Shown in pieces: positions 1 through 5,137 of a stretch of DNA of 5,805 nt. Source of the stretch: Pseudomonadota bacterium (lineage in GTDB: Bacteria; Pseudomonadota; Gammaproteobacteria; Burkholderiales; Rhodocyclaceae); NCBI GenBank assembly GCA_021811225.1, contig JAJZPJ010000165.1, forward strand, positions 1 to 5,805, read 5' to 3'. The position numbers and the translations under genes are program-made. The notes under the pieces are model-generated. The model searched no databases. It had not been told where the DNA came from and was given only the letters and a program-made list of their open reading frames with translations. Positions within the stretch are counted from its first letter, which is position 1. Each line of letters opens with the position of its first letter.

Positions 1-819
1 CGCCTGGTCCATGCCTGGGTGCCGCCGATGACCCTGAACCTGCTGCGCTGGGCGATCGCGCTCCTGATCCTGCTGCCGCTGGCCGCCTGGATCTTCCGTC
101 CCGGCAGCGGCCTGTGGGCTGCCTGGCGGCGCTTCGCCTTGCTGGGGCTGCTCGGCGTCGGGCTCTACAACTCGCTCCAGTACCTCGCGCTGCAGAGTTC
201 CTCCCCGATCAACGTGACCCTGGTCGCATCGAGCATGCCGGTGTGGATGCTGCTGGTGGGCTGGCTGTTTTTCGATGCGAAGATCGGACGCAGACAGCTG
301 ATCGGCGCCTTGTCGTCTATCGCCGGCGTGTTGCTGGTACTGTGCCGCGGCGAATGGCGCCGGTTTCTGGCGCTGCATCTGGTGCCGGGCGATGTCTTCA
401 TGATCGCCGCGACCATCGCATTTTCCTTCTACAGCTGGATGCTGACGCGCCCGAAGGTCCCGGCGAACATCCGCGGCGACTGGGCGGCGTTTCTGCTGGC
501 CCAGATCGCCTTCGGAGTGGTCTGGTCAGGCGCGTTTACCGCCGTCGAATGGACGATCGGCGACCCGCATATCGTCTGGAGCTGGTCCTTGGCGGCGGCG
601 CTGCTGTACATCGCGCTCGGGCCGGCGGTCATCGCCTATCGCTGCTGGGGCGCCGGGGTGGAGCGCGCGGGACCGACCATCGCGGGCTTCTTCAACAATC
701 TGACGCCCCTCTTTGCCGCGATGATGTCTTCGGCGTTTCTGGGCGAACTGCCGCATCTCTACCATGCGGCGGCCTTCGCGCTGATCGTCGGCGGCATCGT
801 GTTTTCGTCGCGACACTGA
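1..819 (+). CDS. EamA/DMT-family transporter, 5' end missing
   Basis: An inner-membrane permease of the drug/metabolite transporter superfamily, probably exporting a small metabolite; the substrate cannot be read from the sequence. The frame is open from base 1 (it begins R-L-V-H-A-W-V), so the gene starts upstream and the GTG at 19 or ATG at 28 are unlikely to be true starts. Nine hydrophobic segments are visible. The first is the helix containing LNLLRWAIALLILLP and the last is AAAFALIVGGIVF near the C-terminus. The family normally has ten helices in two EamA repeats, so about one helix (roughly 30 residues) is missing. Family-like features are the N-L-L-R-W at the start of helix 2, the S-S-M-P-V-W at helix 4, and the F-F-N-N-L-T-P-L-F in the second repeat, which matches the usual conserved proline-containing stretch. 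The gene ends at TGA 817-819, followed by an 86-base gap. Family call is secure; the function is open. Confidence 0.9.
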   Translation, partial: RLVHAWVPPMTLNLLRWAIALLILLPLAAWIFRPGSGLWAAWRRFALLGLLGVGLYNSLQYLALQSSSPINVTLVASSMPVWMLLVGWLFFDAKIGRRQLIGALSSIAGVLLVLCRGEWRRFLALHLVPGDVFMIAATIAFSFYSWMLTRPKVPANIRGDWAAFLLAQIAFGVVWSGAFTAVEWTIGDPHIVWSWSLAAALLYIALGPAVIAYRCWGAGVERAGPTIAGFFNNLTPLFAAMMSSAFLGELPHLYHAAAFALIVGGIVFSSRH

Positions 820-845
820 GCACGCTCGCCCAGCACCGGATAATC

Positions 846-875
846 CTGACAAAGCCGGGGCCGCTTGGGTAGAAT
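846..875 (+). promoter_or_regulatory. Candidate sigma70 promoter for the carbonic anhydrase homologue
   Basis: CTGACA at 846-851 (5 of 6 to the -35 consensus) and TAGAAT at 870-875 (5 of 6 to the -10 consensus) are separated by 18 bases. Transcription would start near 882, giving a leader of about 24 bases before the ATG at 906. It lies in the only gap between the transporter and the next gene, so that gene may be expressed independently. This is a match by eye only. Confidence 0.5.
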
Positions 876-905
876 GGTTTCGTTCACTTCAGTCCGCAGA
901 AAAAC

Positions 906-1466
906 ATGATCCGCAAGAATCCCTCGGGCGATTTGCCCGTCGTCCATGAATCCGCATTCGTCGACCCCACGGCGATCCTCTGCGGCAAGGTGATCGTCGA
1001 GGAGAACGTATTCATCGGCCCCTACGCGGTGATCCGCGCCGACGAGATGGACGAGGCCGGCGGCATGAAGCCGATCGTCATCGGTGCTCACTCGAACATC
1101 CAGGACGGCGTGGTGATCCACTGCAAGGCCGGCAGCGGCGTCACCATCGGCCGGTACACCTCGATCGCGCATCGCTCCATCGTCCATGGCCCGTGCGCGG
1201 TCGGCGACAACGCCTTCCTCGGCTTCAATTCCGTGCTGTTCAATTGCACCATCGGCGACGGCTCGGTGGTGCGCCACAATTCGGTGGTCGAAGGCTGCCA
1301 TGTGCCGCCCGGGTTCCACATCCCCTCGACCACGAACATCCATTCGGACGAGGATCTGGCGCGCATCCAACCGGTCTCTTCGGATGCCGCGAGTTTTTCC
1401 GAGAGCGTAGCGCAAGCCAACCACGCGCTGGTGCAAGGCTACAAGCGCATCCGCAACGAGTTCTGA
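906..1466 (+). CDS. Gamma-class carbonic anhydrase homologue (Cam/CamH-like)
   Basis: A left-handed beta-helix protein of 186 residues built from hexapeptide repeats. It probably forms a trimer that hydrates CO2 to bicarbonate at zinc or iron sites between subunits. The key residues of archaeal Cam are present: the three metal-binding histidines at 72, 89 and 94 (inside N-I-Q-D-G-V-V-I-H and S-I-A-H-R-S-I-V-H-G-P), plus Arg44, Asp46, Gln66 and Asp67, and Asn172 in the C-terminal helix segment before Q-G-Y-K. These correspond to Cam His81, His117, His122, Arg59, Asp61, Gln75, Asp76 and Asn202. The segment after His72 is short (C-K-A-G-S-G), so the long acidic loop with Cam Glu84 is absent, as in the CamH subclass. 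A loop at 47-56 is about six residues longer than in Cam. No signal peptide is visible, so it should be cytoplasmic. The ATG at 906 is the only sensible start, with a weak ribosome site (GCAGAAAAAC). Some family members have no measurable activity, so catalysis is inferred. Confidence 0.88.
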   Translation: MIRKNPSGDLPVVHESAFVDPTAILCGKVIVEENVFIGPYAVIRADEMDEAGGMKPIVIGAHSNIQDGVVIHCKAGSGVTIGRYTSIAHRSIVHGPCAVGDNAFLGFNSVLFNCTIGDGSVVRHNSVVEGCHVPPGFHIPSTTNIHSDEDLARIQPVSSDAASFSESVAQANHALVQGYKRIRNEF

Positions 1467-1484
1467 CCGGCTCCGCTCCGGATC
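1465..1484. terminator. Weak hairpin between convergent genes
   Basis: CCGG at 1467-1470 and CCGG at 1478-1481 can pair around a seven-base loop, extended by GA/TC outside a one-base bulge. It spans the 16-base gap where the plus-strand carbonic anhydrase homologue and the minus-strand flagellin meet. There is no T-run on either side, so it is not a classical intrinsic terminator, and short GC pairings are common in this base composition. Confidence 0.2.
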
Positions 1485-2277
1485 ACGGCAACAGGCTGGA
1501 GACCTGCTGCTTCTGCATCGCTTCGTACATCGACAAGGCCTTCATCGACGCCTGGGTCCGGACGTTGTTTTGCGTCAGGCTGGCGGTCGCCGCGGCATAG
1601 TTGGTATCCGCGATGCGGCTGCCGGCGGCGACGGTGTTCTCGGCCGCGACGCCGGCGTTGTTCTGCGCCGCCGAGAGTCCCGCCGAGACGGCGCCCAATT
1701 GCGCCTGCTGCTGCGCGACCGCGCCGATGGCCTGATCGATGGCGGTGAGCGACTGGGTGCCGCCTGCCGCCGTGGTCACGTCGAGACCCGCCACGCCCAG
1801 GGCGCTGCCCGACAGCTTGCCGATGCTGAGGGGAACGGTCTGCCCGGCATCGGCACCGATCTGGAACTGCGCAGAGAAGCTGCCGTCGAGCAGGTTCTGT
1901 CCGTTGAACTGGGTTTGCCCGGCGACCTGGTCCAGTTGCTGGCCCAACTGGCCGATCTGGTTCTGGATCGCCTGCCGATCCGAGGCGCTGAGCGAGCCGT
2001 CCCCGGCCTGCACCGCCAACGCGCGCATCTGCTGCAGGGTGTCGCCGATCTGCCCGATCGCGCCGGCGGCCGTCGCCGTCAGGCTGATGCCGTTATTGGC
2101 ATTGGCCGCGGCCTGCATCAGTCCCGCGGCCTGCGTGCTCAAGGAGACGGCGACGGCGAGCCCGGCCGGATCGTCGGCCGCCGAGTTGATGCGCAGGCCC
2201 GAGGACAACTGCTGCAGGTTCCTTTGCGTCGCGTCCTGCGCCGTACCCAGGTAGTTGCCGGAGATGGGGATGGTCAT
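1483..2277 (-). CDS. Short stand-alone flagellin
   Basis: A flagellin of 264 residues, the subunit of the flagellar filament, exported through the flagellar type III apparatus. The N-terminal D0/D1 region carries L-S-S-G-L-R-I-N-S-A at 24-33, D-D-P-A-G at 35-39, the N-A-N-N-G-I-S turn at 59-65, M-R-A-L-A-V-Q at 84-90 and Q-T-Q-F-N-G at 121-126. The C-terminal D1/D0 region contains S-R-I-A-D-T-N-Y-A and ends V-S-S-L-L-P, close to the usual L-S-L-L ending. Only a short linker around 153-175 joins the two halves, so the exposed D2/D3 domains are absent. The D0 helix before L-S-S-G is about eight residues shorter than in Salmonella FliC. No hook, cap, chaperone or chemotaxis genes flank it, so it is a detached copy. 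A strong ribosome site (GGAGGG, six bases before the ATG) fixes the start. It may be an alternative or minor flagellin; a diverged non-filament role cannot be excluded. Confidence 0.92.
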   Translation of the reverse strand: MTIPISGNYLGTAQDATQRNLQQLSSGLRINSAADDPAGLAVAVSLSTQAAGLMQAAANANNGISLTATAAGAIGQIGDTLQQMRALAVQAGDGSLSASDRQAIQNQIGQLGQQLDQVAGQTQFNGQNLLDGSFSAQFQIGADAGQTVPLSIGKLSGSALGVAGLDVTTAAGGTQSLTAIDQAIGAVAQQQAQLGAVSAGLSAAQNNAGVAAENTVAAGSRIADTNYAAATASLTQNNVRTQASMKALSMYEAMQKQQVSSLLP

Positions 2278-2282
2278 CGCTG

Positions 2283-2288
2283 CCCTCC
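2283..2288 (-). promoter_or_regulatory. Strong Shine-Dalgarno of the flagellin gene
   Basis: On the minus strand GGAGGG lies six bases before the ATG at 2277-2275. It is the best ribosome binding site in the window and decides the flagellin start. That matters because the encoded N-terminus is shorter than in typical flagellins: the shortening is real at the sequence level, not a start-choice artefact. Confidence 0.75.
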
Positions 2289-2380
2289 GAAGAATCCGTT
2301 CGATGTTTTTTTACGCTCATTCGAGCGCCGGCGCAATGCCCCGGCAGGCCCCAAGAGGCGGTCCGCACGAGCGTGGAAAG

Positions 2381-2389
2381 TGCTAATCT
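2381..2389 (+). promoter_or_regulatory. Possible extended -10 element of the reductase-proQ-dinB run
   Basis: TGC followed by TAATCT sits 38 bases before the ATG at 2427 and resembles an extended -10 (TGN plus a hexamer). The hexamer matches consensus at only three positions and no good -35 is seen 17 bases upstream (GTCCGC). It is offered because the divergent gap must hold a promoter for this strand and nothing better is visible. No LexA-type CTGT-N8-ACAG box was seen in the gap. Confidence 0.25.
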
Positions 2390-2426
2390 TGCGGCCGTTG
2401 TCTCGATTCCGGGAAGAGAAGAAGTC

Positions 2427-3464
2427 ATGCGCTATCGCCTCCTCGGCCGCACCGGCCTTTACGTTTCCGAACTTTGCCTGGGCACCATGACCTTCGGCGG
2501 CGAGGGTTTCTGGAAGGTGATGGGCGGCCTGGGCCAGGATACCGCCACCGCCCTGGTAAAGCAGGCCTTCGACGCCGGCGTGAATTTCATCGATACCGCC
2601 AACGTCTATTCGCTCGGCCAGTCCGAGGAACTCACCGGCCGCGCGCTGAAGACGCTCGGCCTGCCGCGCGACGAACTGGTCGTGGCCACCAAGGCCACGG
2701 GCATCATGAGCGAGACTGCGATCAACGGCCGGGGACAATCGCGCGTCCATCTGATGAACCAGATCGACGCCAGCCTGAAGCGGCTGCAGCTCGATCACAT
2801 CGACCTGTACCAGTTGCACGGCTTCGATCCTCTGACGCCGCTGGAGGAATCGCTGTCCACCTTGAACGATCTGGTGCGCTCGGGCAAGGTGCGCACCATC
2901 GGCCTGTGCAACATGGCGGCCTGGCAGATCATGAAGGCCCTGGCGATCTCGGAGAAAAACCGCTGGAGCCGTTTCGAGAGCGTCCAGGCTTATTACACCA
3001 TCGCCGGGCGCGACCTGGAACGCGAGGTGCTGCCGCTGCTGCAGGACCAGCAGCTCGGCCTGATGGTCTGGAGCCCGCTGGCCGGCGGGCTGCTGACCGG
3101 CAAGTTCGGGCCCGATCAGAAGGGACCCGAGGGCGCCCGCCGTGCCAGCTTCGACTTTCCGGTGGTCGACAAGGCCCGCGCCTTCCGCTGCATAGACGCG
3201 ATGCGCCCGATCGCCCAGCGTCTCCGGGTCTCGGTGGCGCAGGTGGCGCTGGCCTGGCTGCTCAGCCGGCCGCAGGTCTCCACCGTGATCGTCGGCGCCA
3301 AAACGCCGGAGCAGCTCGCGGACAACCTCGGCGCCGCCCGGCTCGAACTGTCCTTCGAGGATCTGGCGGCGCTCGAAGAGGTCAGCGCCCTGCCGCCCGA
3401 GTATCCCGGCTGGATGCTGGCTTTGCAGGGCCAATACCGCGCCAAGCCGCCGGTTCATGGATAA
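2427..3464 (+). CDS. Aldo/keto reductase
   Basis: A cytoplasmic NAD(P)H-dependent oxidoreductase of the aldo/keto reductase superfamily, folded as an (alpha/beta)8 barrel; the carbonyl substrate is unknown. With the start at 2427 it has 345 residues, normal for the family. The catalytic tetrad is complete: Asp56 and Tyr61 (in F-I-D-T-A-N-V-Y), Lys89 (V-V-A-T-K-A) and His131 (Y-Q-L-H-G). Cofactor elements are I-G-L-C-N at 158-162 with Asn162, Gln187 in V-Q-A-Y-Y, and the C-terminal V-I-V-G-A-K-T-P-E-Q-L at 287-297. The usual serine before Asn162 is Cys161. I preferred the ATG at 2427 over the in-frame GTG at 2373 because M-R-Y-R-L-L-G-R-T-G-L is the standard family N-terminus and a purine-rich GAAGAGAAGAAG precedes it. 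It is the first gene of a plus-strand run and ends 24 bases before the ProQ-type gene. It resembles the IolS/YajO-type branch, but finer assignment is not possible here. Confidence 0.92.
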   Translation: MRYRLLGRTGLYVSELCLGTMTFGGEGFWKVMGGLGQDTATALVKQAFDAGVNFIDTANVYSLGQSEELTGRALKTLGLPRDELVVATKATGIMSETAINGRGQSRVHLMNQIDASLKRLQLDHIDLYQLHGFDPLTPLEESLSTLNDLVRSGKVRTIGLCNMAAWQIMKALAISEKNRWSRFESVQAYYTIAGRDLEREVLPLLQDQQLGLMVWSPLAGGLLTGKFGPDQKGPEGARRASFDFPVVDKARAFRCIDAMRPIAQRLRVSVAQVALAWLLSRPQVSTVIVGAKTPEQLADNLGAARLELSFEDLAALEEVSALPPEYPGWMLALQGQYRAKPPVHG

Positions 3465-3488
3465 ACTTTCGCAGGATCCCCGAGCACG

Positions 3489-3920
3489 ATGAGTGAATCG
3501 CCGCCCAAGCCGTCACGCCCCCGGAATGCCGTTCTGGATTCGCTCGGCGTCTCGTTTCCGGTATTCCGCGACGGCCTGCCGCTGGCCATCGGCATACACA
3601 AGGCAATCGTGGCGAGACTGCCCGAGCTCGACCCGCAACAGCTGCGCGCCGCCATGCGCATACACACGGCGTCAACCCGCTATCTGAAGGCGCTGTCGCA
3701 GGCGAGCAGCCGCTTCGATCTCGACGGCAAGGCTGCGGGCGAAGTCACCGCCGAGCAGCGACAGCAGGCGCTGACCACCCTGCGCGAGCGCTTCAAGGCT
3801 CAGGCCGAGCGGCACCGGGCGGCGCAACAAGCGCAGCAGCAGGAGAGGCTGGTGCAGCAGCAGGCCCGGCAGCGGCAGGAAAAGCTGCTCAAGCTCGCCG
3901 AGAAATTCAATACCCGCTGA
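3489..3920 (+). CDS. ProQ/FinO-family RNA-binding protein (minimal form)
   Basis: A small RNA chaperone of 143 residues. Family members bind structured small RNAs and mRNA 3' ends and affect their stability and pairing. The FinO domain covers about residues 14-90: F-P-V-F at 23-26, P-L-A-I-G-I at 31-36, Q-L-R-A-A-M-R-I-H-T at 51-60 (matching the R-x-Y-T segment of E. coli ProQ), the S-T-R-Y-L stretch, and R-F-D-L-D-G at 75-80 followed by G-E at 84-85. The rest, about 88-143, is a glutamine- and arginine-rich helical tail ending K-L-L-K-L-A-E-K-F-N. The separate Tudor-like C-terminal domain of E. coli ProQ is absent, so this resembles the minimal ProQ of Neisseria. The lysine of the E. coli K-I-G-I stretch is Ala33 here. 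The ribosome site is weak (AGGA at 3473-3476, 12 bases before the ATG), so translation may depend on the upstream gene. dinB follows after 16 bases. Family call is firm; targets are unknown. Confidence 0.9.
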   Translation: MSESPPKPSRPRNAVLDSLGVSFPVFRDGLPLAIGIHKAIVARLPELDPQQLRAAMRIHTASTRYLKALSQASSRFDLDGKAAGEVTAEQRQQALTTLRERFKAQAERHRAAQQAQQQERLVQQQARQRQEKLLKLAEKFNTR

Positions 3921-3936
3921 GGCCCCGGCCCGCACC

Positions 3937-5100
3937 ATGGCCGCCCCGTCCCGCCGCATCGCCCATCTCGACATGGACGCCTTCTACGCGTCGGTCGAGC
4001 TGCTGCGCTACCCGGAGCTGCGCGGCCGGCCGGTGGTCATCGGCGGGCGGTGCGAGCAGCAGCCAACGGCCGGCGCCGACGGCGTCCGCCAGTTTTCCCG
4101 CCTGCGCGACTACCAGGGGCGCGGCGTGGTCACGACGTCCACCTATGAAGCCCGGGCGCTGGGCGTGTTCTCCGGCATGGGCCTGATGAAGGCGGCCCGG
4201 TCTGCGCCCGACGCCATCCTGCTGCCCACCGACTTCGACGCCTACCGGCGCTACTCCGGCCTGTTCAAGCGTGCGGTCGCCGCCATCGCGCCGCAGATCG
4301 AGGACCGGGGCATAGACGAGATCTACGTCGATCTGAGCGAGGTGGCGGGCGAGAGCCTGGCGCTCGCGCACCGGATCAAGCAGGCGGTGCATGAGGCCAC
4401 CGGGCTCACCTGCTCGATCGGCATCACCCCCAACAAGCTGCTCGCCAAGATCTGTTCGGAGCTCGACAAGCCCGACGGCATCACCCTGCTCGGCCTCGCG
4501 GACATCCCGGCCAGGATCTGGCCGCTGCCGGTGCGCAAGATCAACGGCATCGGCCCCAAGGCCGGCGAGAAGCTGGCGGATCTGGGCATCGCGACCATCG
4601 GGCAACTGGCGCGGGCGGAAGCCGCCTGGCTGCAGCAGCACTTCGGCCGCAGCTACGGCGCCTGGCTGTCCGACGCCGCGCACGGGCGCGACGACCGCCC
4701 GGTGGTCACAAGCTCCGAGCCCAAGTCGATCAGCCGCGAGACCACCTTCGAGCAGGATCTGCATCCGCGCCGTCACCGCCAGCTCCTGTCGGAGATCTTC
4801 ACCGCCCTGTGCCAGCGTGTCGCCGAAGATCTGAGGCGCAAGGGCTACCTCGGACGCACCATCGGCATCAAGCTGCGCTACGACGACTTCCAGACGCTGA
4901 CCCGGGACCTGACCCTGCCCACCGCGGTGGCCGACCCGCAGGCGATTAGGCGCGCGGCCGGGGAGTGCCTGCGGCGGGTGCCCCTGGACAGGAAGCTGCG
5001 GCTGCTCGGGGTCCGGATCGGTGGGCTGCAGCGCGCCGACGCAGCGCCGGCGCAGCCGCAGAGCCCGCAGCGGGAGCTGCCGCTCGGCTCATTCGATTAA
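3937..5100 (+). CDS. dinB: DNA polymerase IV (Y-family translesion polymerase)
   Basis: An error-prone, distributive DNA polymerase of 387 residues that bypasses lesions and extends mismatched ends. Catalytic metal ligands are Asp12 (H-L-D-M-D-A-F-Y) and Asp127-Glu128 (R-G-I-D-E-I-Y-V-D); Tyr17 occupies the steric-gate position. The palm/fingers contain V-V-T-T-S-T-Y-E-A-R near 64-73 and C-S-I-G-I-T-P-N-K-L-L-A-K-I at 159-172. A helix-hairpin-helix follows at about 198-225 (I-N-G-I-G-P-K-A-G), and the little finger begins near S-E-P-K-S-I-S at 260-266. The C-terminal Q-R-E-L-P-L at 378-383 looks like a beta-clamp binding hexapeptide. About 20 extra residues lie between G-G at 36-37 and G-V-V-T-T at 63-67 compared with E. 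coli DinB; I recall the same loop in betaproteobacterial homologues. The ATG at 3937 is 16 bases after the proQ-type stop, with only a GAGG overlapping that stop as ribosome site, suggesting coupled expression. No SOS box is visible. Confidence 0.95.
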   Translation: MAAPSRRIAHLDMDAFYASVELLRYPELRGRPVVIGGRCEQQPTAGADGVRQFSRLRDYQGRGVVTTSTYEARALGVFSGMGLMKAARSAPDAILLPTDFDAYRRYSGLFKRAVAAIAPQIEDRGIDEIYVDLSEVAGESLALAHRIKQAVHEATGLTCSIGITPNKLLAKICSELDKPDGITLLGLADIPARIWPLPVRKINGIGPKAGEKLADLGIATIGQLARAEAAWLQQHFGRSYGAWLSDAAHGRDDRPVVTSSEPKSISRETTFEQDLHPRRHRQLLSEIFTALCQRVAEDLRRKGYLGRTIGIKLRYDDFQTLTRDLTLPTAVADPQAIRRAAGECLRRVPLDRKLRLLGVRIGGLQRADAAPAQPQSPQRELPLGSFD

Positions 5101-5114
5101 GCCAGGCGCTGGCT
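5100..5114. terminator. Small hairpin between convergent dinB and OLD-type gene
   Basis: GCCAG at 5101-5105 pairs perfectly with CTGGC at 5109-5113 around a GCG loop, and A5100/T5114 adds a sixth pair. It sits directly after the dinB stop in the 37-base gap between the two convergent genes, where a terminator would be expected. There is no T-run after it on the plus strand, so rho-independent activity is doubtful. Confidence 0.3.
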
Positions 5115-5137
5115 ACCACGCTCGCCGGGAGATGCCA

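Noticed and set aside
114..872. A plus-strand frame of 252 residues overlapping the transporter.
   Set aside because: It is Arg-rich and non-hydrophobic, a frame-shifted reading of the EamA gene. It also runs over the candidate promoter of the next gene.
2325..2334. The perfect palindrome GCGCCGGCGC in the divergent gap.
   Set aside because: Ten-base palindromes are expected several times by chance in a window of this size, more so in GC-rich DNA. It has no repeat partner.
2331..2353. A possible sigma54 promoter on the minus strand (TTGGGGCC...GGGGCATTGC).
   Set aside because: GG and GC can be found ten bases apart, but the -12 part would be GGGC rather than TTGC, and the real TTGC lacks a GG at the right distance.
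2373..2426. The in-frame GTG at 2373 as start of the aldo/keto reductase.
   Set aside because: It would add 18 residues not found in the family and would overlap the candidate -10 element. The ATG at 2427 gives the standard N-terminus.
1570..2490. A plus-strand open frame of 306 residues opposite the flagellin.
   Set aside because: Arg/Gly-rich with no motif; it covers the flagellin, which has conserved N- and C-terminal D0/D1 signatures and a strong ribosome site.
2274..3458. A long minus-strand open frame (394 residues) opposite the aldo/keto reductase.
   Set aside because: It is an antisense shadow produced by high GC at third positions. The product is rich in Arg, Gly, His and Gln with no recognisable motif, whereas the plus strand encodes a complete reductase with its catalytic tetrad.
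3780..3890. CAG-rich stretches in the ProQ-type gene as a microsatellite or phase-variable repeat.
   Set aside because: The CAG units are short and interrupted, and they encode a Gln-rich helical tail. No uninterrupted run is long enough to suggest slippage.
3907..4776. A minus-strand open frame of 289 residues opposite dinB.
   Set aside because: It has no family resemblance and a typical shadow composition (Gly, Arg, Asp, Ala). All polymerase IV motifs are on the plus strand.
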